64,000 nt of DNA from the NCBI GenBank assembly GCA_016841185.1, contig JAENZQ010000012.1:45799-109798 (forward strand). The letters are read 5' to 3'. Positions 1 to 8,564 of the stretch are shown one piece after another. The position numbers were made by a program, and so were the translations under genes. How positions within the stretch are numbered: the stretch's first letter is position 1; every line of letters starts with the position of its first letter. The notes beneath the pieces are model-generated. The model did not search any database. It saw only the letters and a list, made by a program, of their open reading frames with translations, and had not been told where the DNA came from. This stretch comes from Anaerovorax odorimutans. GTDB lineage: Bacteria > Bacillota > Clostridia > Peptostreptococcales > JAAYPU01.

Positions 1-1
1 G

Positions 2-178
2 GATAAATATGGAAGTTTTGAGTTTGAACAGGTAAAGGATGGCATTGTTGAGATTATATCATTGAAGAAATCATATTTAACCCCGGGAGGCTGCTATGAG
101 ATTGTTGACACAGCAGAAAAACTCCTGAAAAAATCAATAAGCGGAATTGAAAAAGTTGTGTTGATAAATGACTGGTAA
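2..178 (+). CDS. C-terminal end of an unidentified protein (5' truncated by window edge)
   Basis: An open frame runs from the left edge to a TAA at 176-178 and gives the last 58 residues of a protein, ending LINDW. A short stretch with TPGGCYE near the middle is the only distinctive motif, and I do not recognise the family. It sits 14 bp before a small cysteine-rich gene, with the 4-hydroxybutyrate CoA-transferase and dehydrogenase genes following on the same strand, so it is probably the upstream gene of that operon. Coding is supported by the clean frame and by the close junction, where the next gene's GGAG follows two bases after the stop. Function unknown. Confidence 0.55.
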   Translation, partial: DKYGSFEFEQVKDGIVEIISLKKSYLTPGGCYEIVDTAEKLLKKSISGIEKVVLINDW

Positions 179-192
179 AAGGAGATTGTTTT

Positions 193-468
193 GTGTTGTT
201 GGTTGGAATAAAATTTTGCGGCGGATGTAACCCGAGATATAATCGAGGAAAAATATTGAATCAGCTAAGGGAAGATTTTAAAAATACCATTACATTTGAA
301 ACGGCAAGCGAAAGCCAACTTTATGAAGGGCTTATCGTTTTATGCGGATGCTCAAGCTGTTGTGCATCTTATGATAATTTCAAGACTAATAGAAAACCCA
401 TTTTAATTTGGGATGAAAAGCAATATAATGATATTGTTGAAACCATAAAAAAAGAAGTGGAGGGATGA
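193..468 (+). CDS. Small cysteine-rich protein (CGGC-like), 91 aa
   Basis: The start is a GTG at 193 with GGAG at 181-184 as ribosome binding site. The 91-residue product opens with a short hydrophobic strand followed by CGGC near residues 9-12, and later carries CGCSSCC near residues 51-57. This pattern suggests a small soluble redox or metal-binding protein. It ends four bases before the CoA-transferase gene and so is surely co-transcribed with it. A helper or electron-transfer role in 4-hydroxybutyrate (GABA or succinate) fermentation is inference only. I cannot name the family with certainty; CGGC-domain proteins are the closest resemblance I know. Confidence 0.7.
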   Translation: MLLVGIKFCGGCNPRYNRGKILNQLREDFKNTITFETASESQLYEGLIVLCGCSSCCASYDNFKTNRKPILIWDEKQYNDIVETIKKEVEG

Positions 469-472
469 AGAT

Positions 473-1774
473 TTGAATTGGAAAGACCTATACAAAAATA
501 AGCTGGCTACTGCCGTTGAGGCCGTCACACATATCAAATCCGGCGACAGGGTTGTTTTTGGCCATGCCTGTGGAGAGCCTAAAGACACAGTTGATGCAAT
601 GGTTAAGAATTATGAACAGTATAAAAATGTAGAAATTGTACACATGGTTGCAATGGGAAAAGGGGAATACACAAAACCGGAAATGGCTCCTCATTTCAGA
701 CATAATGCGATTTTTGTAGGAGGATGTACCAGAAACGCAATAGCCGAAGGAAGAGGAGACTATACTCCAGTATTTTTTCATGAAGTTCCAAAGCTTTTTA
801 AAAAGGGTCTGCTGCCGATAGATGTAGCAATGGTTCAGGTGTCTAAGCCCGATGAGCACGGATACTGCAGCCTTGGTGTTTCTGTTGATTATACAAAATC
901 AGCAATAGAAACAGCAAAATTTGTTATTGCAGAAGTAAACGACCAGATGCCCAGGACATATGGAGATACTTTTGTGCATGTGTCTGAGCTGGATATTATT
1001 GTAGAAACTTCAAATCCAATTACCGAGTTAAGTCCTCCCAAAATTGGTGATGTTGAAAGGGCCATTGGTGAAAATTGTGCATCTTTGATCGAAGATGGCT
1101 CAACACTACAATTGGGAATCGGAGCAATTCCTGATGCTGTTCTTTTATTCCTTAAAGATAAAAAAGACCTTGGAATCCATTCGGAAATGTTTTCAGACGG
1201 AGTCTTAGAGCTTTTTGAATCTGGTGTTATCAACAACAGTAAAAAAGCCATCCATAAAGGCAAAATGATCGTTACTTTTCTGATGGGAACAAAACGTCTT
1301 TATGATTTTGTGGACAATAACCCGGTGGTAGAAATGCATCCTGTGGATTATGTAAACGATCCAGTTGTGGTTATGAAAAACAGCAAAATGGTTTCCATCA
1401 ATTCCTGTATACAGGTAGATTTTATGGGACAGGTTGCATCTGAAAGTATCGGAACAGTCCAGTTCAGCGGAGTAGGCGGACAGGTTGATTTTGTAAGAGG
1501 TGCCAGCATGGCAGAGGATGGGAAATCAATTATAGCAATGCCTGCAACAGCAGCAAAAGGTAAAGTTTCAAGGATTGCACCTTTTATTGATCAGGGATCT
1601 GCTGTGACCACATCCCGTAATGATGTGCATTATATTGTTACCGAGTTCGGGATTGCTGAGCTTAAAGGAAAAACACTGCAGCAGAGAGCACGGAATTTGA
1701 TCAATATTGCACATCCGGACTTCAGAGATCAGTTAATAGAAGATTTTGAAAAGAGATTTAAGTCTAAGTTTTAA
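473..1774 (+). CDS. abfT: 4-hydroxybutyrate CoA-transferase (acetyl-CoA hydrolase/transferase family)
   Basis: The 433-residue protein transfers CoA from acetyl-CoA or butyryl-CoA to 4-hydroxybutyrate in the cytoplasm. The start is a TTG at 473 preceded by GGAGGGATG. Near residues 215-222 lies GIGAIPDAV, the CoA-binding loop of this family, and HSEMFSDG at 237-244 holds the catalytic glutamate, E238, the same number as in the Clostridium aminobutyricum enzyme. Length is normal for AbfT/Cat2. The next gene encodes 4-hydroxybutyrate dehydrogenase, which supports the substrate. Activity on 5-hydroxyvalerate or another short hydroxy-acid cannot be excluded. Confidence 0.9.
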   Translation: MNWKDLYKNKLATAVEAVTHIKSGDRVVFGHACGEPKDTVDAMVKNYEQYKNVEIVHMVAMGKGEYTKPEMAPHFRHNAIFVGGCTRNAIAEGRGDYTPVFFHEVPKLFKKGLLPIDVAMVQVSKPDEHGYCSLGVSVDYTKSAIETAKFVIAEVNDQMPRTYGDTFVHVSELDIIVETSNPITELSPPKIGDVERAIGENCASLIEDGSTLQLGIGAIPDAVLLFLKDKKDLGIHSEMFSDGVLELFESGVINNSKKAIHKGKMIVTFLMGTKRLYDFVDNNPVVEMHPVDYVNDPVVVMKNSKMVSINSCIQVDFMGQVASESIGTVQFSGVGGQVDFVRGASMAEDGKSIIAMPATAAKGKVSRIAPFIDQGSAVTTSRNDVHYIVTEFGIAELKGKTLQQRARNLINIAHPDFRDQLIEDFEKRFKSKF

Positions 1775-1851
1775 ATCATTAAAAGGGAAGAAGCCTGTTA
1801 AATGCTGTGCTTCTTCCTTCAAAATACAAAACATTAAGGGAGGAGAAAATT

Positions 1852-2970
1852 ATGAGAGGAATTAAAATTGCACCGGAAGTTCATGTTTTTGATACTTTTA
1901 AAGAATTTGCCGATGAGTTCAAAATTGGTAAAAATGATTTGGTACTGACACATGAATTCTTGTATGAGCCATTTATGAAACCTTTAGGGATTGAGTCAAA
2001 TTACATATTCCAGGAAAAATTCGGAGTAGGAGAGCCTTCAGATGAGATGATTGATGCTATTACTGCGGAGATGAGAAAGTATCAATTCAATAGGATTATT
2101 GCTTTTGGCGGCGGAACCATTATTGATATTGCTAAGCTATTCTCACTGAAAATGCCGGATAAGTCTGTAAAACTATTTGAGAAGGCTGTTCCAATAGAAA
2201 GAGTTAAAGAATTGGTACTTGTTCCGACAACTTGCGGCACCGGCAGTGAAGTAACCAATATTTCTATTGCTGAAATCAAATCGAAACATGTTAAAATGGG
2301 TCTTGCAGTAGATGAACTGTATGCTGATTATGCTGTGCTTGTCCCTGAGACCATCAAGGGTCTGCCTTATAAATTCTTTGCAACCAGTTCAGTGGATGCA
2401 TTGATTCACGCTATTGAATCTTTTGTTGCTCCAAAATCAAACCCATATACGGAATTGTTTGCATTAAAAGCGATTGAATTGATTGTTGAAGGTTATAAGA
2501 AAATTGCTGAAAAAGGTGAAGATGCAAGACTTGATAATCTCAAGAATTTTGCTATTGCAAGTAATTATGCGGGAATTGCTTTCGGAAACACAGGTGTTGG
2601 AGCGGTCCATGCACTGTCTTATTCAATAGGCGGAGCTTTCCATGTACCTCATGGAGAAGCAAACTATGCATTTTTTACAGAAGTGTTTAAAAAATACAAT
2701 GAAAAAAATCCGAATGGAAAAATCAAAGAAGCAAATGAAGTCATTGCAAATGTACTGGGTGTAAATGCCGGCAGCGATATATATGGAGCTCTGGAAGATT
2801 TACTCAACAAGGTGATTGCAAAGAAAAGACTTAGTGAATATGGAATGACGGAAGCGCAAATCGATGAGTTCACAGATAGCACCATAGAAAATCAGCAAAG
2901 ACTTCTTGCTAACAATTATGTGGATCTGTCACGTGATGAGATTAGAGAAATATTTGCAAACCTTTATTAA
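1852..2970 (+). CDS. 4hbD: 4-hydroxybutyrate dehydrogenase (iron-containing alcohol dehydrogenase family)
   Basis: The enzyme interconverts succinate semialdehyde and 4-hydroxybutyrate with NAD(H). I place the start at the ATG at 1852 because GGGAGGAG lies just upstream; this gives 372 residues, the usual length. Visible motifs are FGGGTIIDIAK (nucleotide binding), DALIHAIESF, and HALSYSIGG followed by FHVPHGE, which hold the Asp/His iron ligands of group III alcohol dehydrogenases. It follows the CoA-transferase by about 75 bp and ends at a terminator. The pair feeds 4-hydroxybutyrate to its CoA ester, as in GABA- or succinate-fermenting clostridia; the dehydratase AbfD is not in the window. 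Confidence 0.9.
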   Translation: MRGIKIAPEVHVFDTFKEFADEFKIGKNDLVLTHEFLYEPFMKPLGIESNYIFQEKFGVGEPSDEMIDAITAEMRKYQFNRIIAFGGGTIIDIAKLFSLKMPDKSVKLFEKAVPIERVKELVLVPTTCGTGSEVTNISIAEIKSKHVKMGLAVDELYADYAVLVPETIKGLPYKFFATSSVDALIHAIESFVAPKSNPYTELFALKAIELIVEGYKKIAEKGEDARLDNLKNFAIASNYAGIAFGNTGVGAVHALSYSIGGAFHVPHGEANYAFFTEVFKKYNEKNPNGKIKEANEVIANVLGVNAGSDIYGALEDLLNKVIAKKRLSEYGMTEAQIDEFTDSTIENQQRLLANNYVDLSRDEIREIFANLY

Positions 2971-3004
2971 ATACTGAGTATATATAGATTGATGCATATG
3001 AAAG

Positions 3005-3038
3005 ATTCCTTCGTAAGTTGTCTTGCGGAGGAATTTTT
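3005..3038 (+). terminator. Rho-independent terminator after 4hbD
   Basis: ATTCCTTCGTAAG and CTTGCGGAGGAAT form a 13-bp stem (two G-U pairs) around a TTGT loop, followed by TTTTT. It ends the 4-hydroxybutyrate operon. Confidence 0.8.
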
Positions 3039-3104
3039 AATGAAAAATATCGAATTATATACTATAATAACAGTATTGAGAAATTAGACTTCGGGAGGCT
3101 TTCG

Positions 3105-3707
3105 ATGTTCTGGTATAAGCTTATTATATTAGCACTGGTCGGTGGAATAATCGGATATTTAACAAATACCATAGCTGTTAAAATGATTTTCAGGCCTTTA
3201 AAACCGGTCGAACTTCCTTTTAACATCAGGATTCAGGGGCTGATTCCAAAACGACGGGAAGATATTGCAAAATCAATAGGAGAAGTCGTGGATAAAGAAC
3301 TTGTTTCGGTGGAATCGATTTTTGGTAAGTTCATTGAAAACAGCGGAAGAGATATTCTTATCGAAAAGGTAAAGGAAAAATTGAAACAGGCTGTCAGCAT
3401 GAATTTGCCGCCTATTATTCCCAATGTCGTGAAAAGTATGATTACAGAATATGCTAATGATATCATTGACAGAGAGACAGAAACTTTTATTATAGAAGCT
3501 GCTGAAAAATTCATGGATGATGCAGCTGTTCATGTCAGGATTTCTGAAATTGTTGAAGAAAAAATCAACAGCTTCGAAATCGAAAAGCTTGAAGAGTTGA
3601 CCATACGTATTGCAAAAAAAGAGCTTCGATATATCGAAATATTGGGCGGCGTGATTGGGCTTCTAATAGGACTGATACAGGGACTTATTATTTTAAATAT
3701 AAAATAA
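3105..3707 (+). CDS. DUF445 family membrane protein
   Basis: The ATG at 3105 follows GGGAGG and gives 200 residues. The N-terminus is a transmembrane helix running into GYLTNTIAVKMIFRP, the signature of DUF445 (YheB/YtxC-like) proteins. A soluble, charged middle follows, and the C-terminus (GGVIGLLIGLIQGLIIL) is a second membrane segment. The family is widespread in Firmicutes and has no firmly established biochemical function. It is shorter than many DUF445 members (about 380-450 residues), as is common for clostridial single-repeat forms. It appears to be a single-gene unit: a TATAAT lies at 3063-3068 with a weak -35, and the thrS promoter lies downstream. Confidence 0.8.
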   Translation: MFWYKLIILALVGGIIGYLTNTIAVKMIFRPLKPVELPFNIRIQGLIPKRREDIAKSIGEVVDKELVSVESIFGKFIENSGRDILIEKVKEKLKQAVSMNLPPIIPNVVKSMITEYANDIIDRETETFIIEAAEKFMDDAAVHVRISEIVEEKINSFEIEKLEELTIRIAKKELRYIEILGGVIGLLIGLIQGLIILNIK

Positions 3708-3815
3708 TAAGTGTAAGTGCAATATACTCCTTTGGAGTAGTGTAAGCAGAATAAGTATCAAGTTAAATAAAGCTTTTTCGCAGCAGTGTAGATATTAAAG
3801 TCAGTAAAAGCGACC

Positions 3816-3843
3816 TTGACAAACAAGTCCTTAGTTGTATAAT
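3816..3843 (+). promoter_or_regulatory. SigA-type promoter of the thrS T-box leader
   Basis: TTGACA (3816-3821) and TATAAT (3838-3843) are both perfect consensus hexamers, separated by 16 bp. Confidence 0.85.
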
Positions 3844-3849
3844 ATTACA

Positions 3850-4080
3850 CAGGATTACTAATTAAATGCTATGATAAGAACGAGTACTGTAATAACGAAC
3901 TTCAGAGAGAAAATGCTCCGGCTGAAAGCATTTTTAGTAACGGTTACAGGAAAACCAGCTTTGAGCAGCTGCCGATAATAAGGTAAGCCGGCGTAAGGTC
4001 GTTATTTTAATGAAGCTGATTATCTGGGTGGAACCGCGACTTATCCTCGCCCCATTATTGGGGGGAGTTTTTGTTTTTTT
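3850..4080 (+). promoter_or_regulatory. T-box leader (threonyl-tRNA sensing) of thrS
   Basis: The antiterminator T-box GTGGAACCGCG lies at 4028-4038, directly before the intrinsic terminator. Upstream is a stem I-like structure: CTGTAA near 3887 can pair with TTACAG at 3944-3949, enclosing an apical stem made of AAAATGCT and AGCATTTT. On the 3' side of the internal loop, ACG at 3940-3942 is the best candidate specifier codon and reads threonine. Uncharged tRNA-Thr would stabilise the antiterminator and switch on thrS. Confidence 0.9.
4046..4080 (+). terminator. T-box-controlled intrinsic terminator before thrS
   Basis: CTCGCCCC and GGGGGGAG form a stem with one mismatch around ATTATT, followed by a T-rich run to 4080. 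The 5' side of the stem competes with the T-box. Confidence 0.85.
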
Positions 4081-4131
4081 AAATTACTTTAATCTAAATA
4101 TTAAATGGAAAAAACAGGAGGAAGATAATAA

Positions 4132-6045
4132 ATGGAAAAAGTAAAAATTACCTTAAAAGACGGAACGGTGAAAGAAGTAGAAAAAGGGATATCTATTTAT
4201 GAAATAGCAAAGAGCATACATCCTGCTTTGGCAAAAGAAGCCGTAGCTGCTGAAGTGAATGAAAAAGTAACAGGCCTTGCTGATGAAATAGAAGAAGATG
4301 TGGCGCTTAATATTTTGAAATTCGATTCTCATAAAGCAAAAGATACTTTCAGGCATACCACTTCACATATTCTGGCTCAAGCAGTAAAAAGATTATTTCC
4401 GGATGCAAAACTGGGAATAGGTCCTGCAATTGAAAACGGCTATTATTACGATTTTGATTTAGAATATCGTTTTTCTGAAGATGATCTGGAAAAAATAGAG
4501 AAGGAAATGGAGAAAATCGTTCAGGAAGCACTGGATATTACTCGATTTGAACTTCCAAGAAATGAAGCAATAAAGTATATGACGGATAAAAACGAAACCT
4601 ACAAAGTTGAATTAATACAGGATCTGCCTGAAGATGCCGTAATATCATTTTATCAGCAGGGTGAGTTTACAGATTTATGTGCCGGACCGCATCTCATGAA
4701 CACAAAACAGGTTAAAGCCGTTAAGCTTCAAAGTATTGCGGGGGCTTACTGGCGTGGTGATGAAAAAAATAAGATGCTTCAGAGAATATACGGGACTTCC
4801 TTTCCGAAGAAAAAAGAATTGGATGCTTATATAGAGTTGCTTGAAGAGGCAAAAAAAAGAGATCATAGAAAAATTGGCAAAGAGTTAGATTTGTTCAGTA
4901 TACAGGAAGAGGGGCCGGGGTTCCCGTTTTTCCATCCTAAAGGAATGGTTCTTAGAAATGTCCTGGAAGATTTTTGGAGAAAAACCCACGAAGAAAGAGG
5001 ATATGAAGAAATTAAAACGCCCATAATACTCAATGAGCATCTTTGGCATACATCCGGTCATTGGGATCATTATAAAGACAACATGTATTTTACAAAAATA
5101 GATCAAGATGATTATGCAGTCAAGCCTATGAACTGTCCGGGGGCCATACTCGTTTATAAGAGAAAAATGTGGAGTTATCGTGACTTGCCCATTCGTATGG
5201 GGGAAATGGGACTGGTTCACAGACATGAACTTTCCGGTGCACTTCACGGATTAATGCGTGTGCGTTGCTTTACTCAAGATGATGCTCATATATTCATGCT
5301 GCCGGAGCAGGTAAAAGAAGAAATTACCGGCGTTATTGATTTTGTCGATTATCTTTACAGTATTTTTGGTTTTAAATATCATATTGAATTATCAACAAAG
5401 CCTGAGGATTCCATGGGAAGTGATGAAGATTGGGAGCTGGCTACAAATTCATTAAAGGAAGCCCTGGATGAAAAGGGTTTGAAGTATGTAATTAATGAAG
5501 GGGACGGTGCTTTTTACGGTCCAAAGATCGATTTTCATTTAGAAGACTGTATCGGCAGGACATGGCAATGTGGTACGATACAGCTGGATTTTCAGATGCC
5601 TCAAAAATTTGATTTGACATATATCGGAAGTGACAGTGAAAAACATCGGCCAATTATGATTCATAGGGTTATTTTTGGAAGCATAGAACGATTTATTGCT
5701 ATATTAATTGAACATTTTGCAGGAAAATTTCCGGCTTGGCTGGCACCTGTACAGGTAAAGGTCCTTCCCATTGCAGATAAATTTCATGATTATGCTGATC
5801 GTATCGTTAACCAATTGAAAGCAGCAGAAATAAGAGTTGAATATGATACACGTAATGAAAAAATCGGCTATAAAATTCGTGAAGCCCAATTGGAAAAGGT
5901 GCCCTATATGCTTATCATAGGTGAAAAAGAAATGGATTCAGATATTGTTTCTGTTCGTTCAAGAGAGCAGGGCGACCTGGGAAGTCAGAAACTACAGATG
6001 TTTATCGAAAAATTAAACAAAGAAATAAAAGAAAGATCAAAATAG
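4132..6045 (+). CDS. thrS: Threonine--tRNA ligase
   Basis: This class II synthetase charges tRNA-Thr. The 637 residues show the full order: an N-terminal TGS domain (about 1-60), the editing domain with its zinc-type motif H75-T-T-S-H79 and C183-A-G-P-H187, the catalytic core with MNCPGA near residue 333 and the HRPIMIHR region, and a C-terminal anticodon-binding domain from about residue 540. The start is fixed by AGGAGGAAG upstream of ATG 4132. Expression is controlled by the T-box leader. Length is typical for the bacterial enzyme and nothing is missing. Confidence 0.98.
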   Translation: MEKVKITLKDGTVKEVEKGISIYEIAKSIHPALAKEAVAAEVNEKVTGLADEIEEDVALNILKFDSHKAKDTFRHTTSHILAQAVKRLFPDAKLGIGPAIENGYYYDFDLEYRFSEDDLEKIEKEMEKIVQEALDITRFELPRNEAIKYMTDKNETYKVELIQDLPEDAVISFYQQGEFTDLCAGPHLMNTKQVKAVKLQSIAGAYWRGDEKNKMLQRIYGTSFPKKKELDAYIELLEEAKKRDHRKIGKELDLFSIQEEGPGFPFFHPKGMVLRNVLEDFWRKTHEERGYEEIKTPIILNEHLWHTSGHWDHYKDNMYFTKIDQDDYAVKPMNCPGAILVYKRKMWSYRDLPIRMGEMGLVHRHELSGALHGLMRVRCFTQDDAHIFMLPEQVKEEITGVIDFVDYLYSIFGFKYHIELSTKPEDSMGSDEDWELATNSLKEALDEKGLKYVINEGDGAFYGPKIDFHLEDCIGRTWQCGTIQLDFQMPQKFDLTYIGSDSEKHRPIMIHRVIFGSIERFIAILIEHFAGKFPAWLAPVQVKVLPIADKFHDYADRIVNQLKAAEIRVEYDTRNEKIGYKIREAQLEKVPYMLIIGEKEMDSDIVSVRSREQGDLGSQKLQMFIEKLNKEIKERSK

Positions 6046-6050
6046 AAACA

Positions 6051-6079
6051 AAAGGATTTGCCTGGGCAAATCCTTTTGT
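6051..6079 (+). terminator. Terminator after thrS
   Basis: AAAGGATTTGCC pairs with GGCAAATCCTTT and is followed by TTTTGT. The symmetric ends would also give some termination on the other strand. Confidence 0.75.
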
Positions 6080-6084
6080 ATTCC

Positions 6085-6105
6085 GGACAGGGGCAAGCCC
6101 TGTCC
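6085..6105. repeat. Intergenic palindrome GGACAGGG/CCCTGTCC
   Basis: A perfect 8-bp inverted repeat with a five-base GCAAG loop lies between the convergent thrS and ftsH-like genes. It lacks a T-run, so it is not a classical terminator. It could be a dispersed intergenic palindrome; other copies are not in this window. Confidence 0.5.
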
Positions 6106-6112
6106 CTAAAAT

Positions 6113-7690
6113 TTATACCACTGCCTCTCTTGCCATTCTAAAGTCGGGCCGGGTTGATAGTATGATACTATCAATTTCTTCTTTGTTGAGTATTTCTTTT
6201 TCCATTAGAACGGCAGCCAAAGATTTCAGAATATCTGTATTTTCTTTAATAATTCTTTTTGCATCTTCATAACATTCGTCAATGATGGTCTTTACCTCAT
6301 TATTGACTTCTGTAAAGCAGTTTCTTATGATGTTTTCATCATATGTGATATTTCCCAATCTGCTCATACCCAATTCGCATACCATTTCAAAGGCAATATT
6401 ATTTGCCTTTTTTAAATCGTCTTTAGCTCCGGAGGATATTTCGTTAAAAATGATTTGTTCGGCTGCTCTGCCGCCGAAGAGTACTTTGACTTTCTCTTTC
6501 ATTTCAACTTCGGTAATTAAATACCTGTCTTCTTCCGGGATCTGAAGAGTGTATCCTAATGCCTTGCCTCTGGGAATAATGGATATTTTGCTGATAATAT
6601 CTGTATTTAAATATTTGGCTACCAGAGCATGACCGGACTCATGGTATGCAACTTTACTTTTTTCTAGCTCAGATATAATGGCAGATTTTCTTTCAAGTCC
6701 GGCAATTACTTTCTCTATGGCCTCATCAATTTCTATGTTCGATATCATGTTTTTACGATGGCGAACTGCCAGTATTGCAGCTTCATTTGCAATACTGGCC
6801 AGATGAGCACCTGTCATTCCGGATGTTTTTTGGGCAATTTCTTTAATATGGATGGCTTTATCAAGGGGTTTATTCAGAAAGTGGACACCTAATATTTCTT
6901 CTCTTGCTTTAACATCAGGCCTTCCAACATATATTTGTCTGTCAAATCTCCCTGGCCTGAGTAAAGCTTCATCCAACAGGTCCAATCGATTGGTGGCACC
7001 AATAATAATAACGGATTCATTGGTTTCAAATCCATCAATTTCAACTAATAACTGATTTAGAGTCTGATCCTTTTCATTATTAGTTTCGTTTGTTCTTTTT
7101 GCCCCGATTGCATCTATTTCATCTATAAAGATGACGCTGGGAGCTTCTTTTTTCGCTTTTTCAAAAAGAGTTCGGACCCTTTTCGCCCCTACGCCGACAT
7201 ATTTTTCTACAAATTCAGAGCCGCAGGCATTATGAAAAGCGGCATAGCTTTCTCCGGCAATTGCTTTGGCAAGAAGTGTTTTTCCTGTACCTGAAGGGCC
7301 ATGAAAAAGGATACCTTTCGGAAGTTTAGCACCCATTTTTCGATATTTTTCCGGAGATTTAAGAAAATCTATTACCTCCATAAGCTCTTCTTTTACTTCT
7401 TGCAGCCCTGCTACTTCATTCAAAGTGGTACGGGGTGTTCTGACAGGATATTCTGTCTTCTCCGAGGACAAGTCTTTTTTGTTATTGCGTACCCTTGCTG
7501 TTTCCGCTTCGGGGTGAGGATTTGGTTTTCCATAATAAATTAAAAGTACTATACAAAAAACCATTTGAAAAATAATATCTACAGTATTAACATATATATA
7601 CGGAAAATCAAATGCAAAGTATGCAATGAAGCACAAAAATGTATACGATGAGCATATTATTATAGAAAGCAGTAACAAATTTCTTTTCAA
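6113..7690 (-). CDS. FtsH-like membrane AAA+ zinc protease with a minimal external domain
   Basis: The 525-residue protein starts at a TTG (7690-7688) with AGGTGG upstream. Two hydrophobic helices (about 4-26 and 36-53) are joined by only about ten residues. The AAA+ module has GPSGTGKT at 131-138, IFIDEIDA near 187-194 and an Arg-rich RPGRFDRQ near 245-252. The M41 peptidase domain has H350-E351-S-G-H354 and the SGAKDD region for the third zinc ligand. FtsH is normally 600-650 residues with a folded domain of about 70 residues between the helices, which is absent here. It should degrade membrane or soluble proteins from the cytoplasmic side; its substrates are unknown. Confidence 0.9.
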   Translation of the reverse strand: MKRNLLLLSIIICSSYTFLCFIAYFAFDFPYIYVNTVDIIFQMVFCIVLLIYYGKPNPHPEAETARVRNNKKDLSSEKTEYPVRTPRTTLNEVAGLQEVKEELMEVIDFLKSPEKYRKMGAKLPKGILFHGPSGTGKTLLAKAIAGESYAAFHNACGSEFVEKYVGVGAKRVRTLFEKAKKEAPSVIFIDEIDAIGAKRTNETNNEKDQTLNQLLVEIDGFETNESVIIIGATNRLDLLDEALLRPGRFDRQIYVGRPDVKAREEILGVHFLNKPLDKAIHIKEIAQKTSGMTGAHLASIANEAAILAVRHRKNMISNIEIDEAIEKVIAGLERKSAIISELEKSKVAYHESGHALVAKYLNTDIISKISIIPRGKALGYTLQIPEEDRYLITEVEMKEKVKVLFGGRAAEQIIFNEISSGAKDDLKKANNIAFEMVCELGMSRLGNITYDENIIRNCFTEVNNEVKTIIDECYEDAKRIIKENTDILKSLAAVLMEKEILNKEEIDSIILSTRPDFRMAREAVV

Positions 7691-7795
7691 GCTAACACCA
7701 CCTATACTAAAATATTCTTAAACCTATTTTGCCCAACTTAAGACAGAAAATGATTTATATATCATATTTATAAATATTTTTTATTTAAATTGGAG

Positions 7796-7824
7796 TTGAC
7801 AAGAAATGATATAAATGATAAATT
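7796..7824 (+). promoter_or_regulatory. Promoter of infC-rpmI-rplT
   Basis: A perfect TTGACA at 7796-7801 is followed 16-17 bp later by ATAAAT/TAAATT (7818-7824), preceded by TG. Confidence 0.7.
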
Positions 7825-7839
7825 AATTAAGTAAATTAA

Positions 7840-7945
7840 GAAGAAGTATCCGCTTCTCACCTTGCGGGAATATCTCAGTAAGGTTAATATTCGACAATTA
7901 TTTTTAATTGGATTGGAAGCGGATTATATACCGCTTTTTTTTAAT
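7840..7945 (+). promoter_or_regulatory. L20 (infC) autoregulatory leader
   Basis: The leader contains TATCCGCTTCTCACCTTG (7847-7864), characteristic of Firmicutes L20 leaders. CCGCTTC near 7850 can pair either locally or with GAAGCGG at 7916-7922, which is also the 5' arm of the downstream terminator. In Bacillus, ribosomal protein L20 binds such a leader and promotes termination. That role is inferred here from the sequence and from the rplT gene downstream. Confidence 0.8.
7917..7943 (+). terminator. Attenuator terminator in the infC leader
   Basis: AAGCGG and CCGCTT flank an eight-base AT-rich loop and are followed by a run of T's at 7936-7942. Confidence 0.8.
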
Positions 7946-8033
7946 GGAAATTATATACCTTGAATAATTTCCGGTATTATGAAGTCTTTTTAAGACAGTA
8001 AGTTGTTTTTCTGATTTTTAGGAGGTGCTAAAG

Positions 8034-8543
8034 ATTAACAAGGAACTTCAGATCAACGAAGAAATTCGTGATAAAGAAATCAGGTTAATTGACAGCGATG
8101 GATCACAACTGGGTGTTGTGAGTGCTAAAGAAGCACAAAAAATTGCTAATGAAAAGAAACTTGATTTGGTCAAAATCGCTCCAAATGCGAAACCCCCTGT
8201 TTGCAAAATCCTGGATTATGGGAAGTATAGGTATGAGCAGCAGAAAAAGGAAAAGGAAGCAAAGAAGAAACAAAAAATCATCAGCGTAAAAGAGATCAGG
8301 CTGAGTCCCAATATCGAGGACCATGATTTGTCTGTTAAGGCAAATAATGCAAATAAATTCCTAAAAAATGGAGATAAGGTCAAAGTTACTTTGAGGTTTA
8401 GAGGCCGCGAAATGGGTTTTGTTAAATCAGGCTTTTCGATTATGGATAAATTTTTTGCATTGATTGAGGAGACAGGTACGGTCGAAAAGAAACCGGTACT
8501 TGAGGGGAGAAATATGATTATGATTTTGGCACCTAAGAATTAA
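8034..8543 (+). CDS. infC: Translation initiation factor IF-3, starting at ATT
   Basis: IF-3 binds the 30S subunit and checks the start codon-initiator tRNA pair. The 169-residue frame begins KINKELQINEEIRDKE-like and contains LVKIAPNAKPPVCKI-type N-domain sequence, the basic linker near 65-90 and the C-domain (RFRGREMGF). No ATG precedes it. A GTG at 8025 lies inside the AGGAGGTG ribosome binding site and cannot use it, whereas ATT at 8034-8036 is 6-7 bases downstream. ATT is the known, self-regulating start of infC in E. coli and Bacillus. First gene of the infC-rpmI-rplT operon. Confidence 0.95.
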   Translation: MNKELQINEEIRDKEIRLIDSDGSQLGVVSAKEAQKIANEKKLDLVKIAPNAKPPVCKILDYGKYRYEQQKKEKEAKKKQKIISVKEIRLSPNIEDHDLSVKANNANKFLKNGDKVKVTLRFRGREMGFVKSGFSIMDKFFALIEETGTVEKKPVLEGRNMIMILAPKN

Positions 8544-8564
8544 TATCGAGAGGAGGAAATAATT

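Noticed and set aside
1807..1851. Upstream extension of 4-hydroxybutyrate dehydrogenase
   Set aside because: No ribosome binding site precedes it; GGGAGGAG sits directly before ATG 1852, and the family begins there.
3725..3740. TACTCC-TTT-GGAGTA hairpin after the DUF445 gene
   Set aside because: It is short and lacks a T-run; not convincing as a terminator or operator.
8025..8033. GTG as infC start
   Set aside because: The GTG is part of the AGGAGGTG ribosome binding site itself, so ATT 8034 is preferred.
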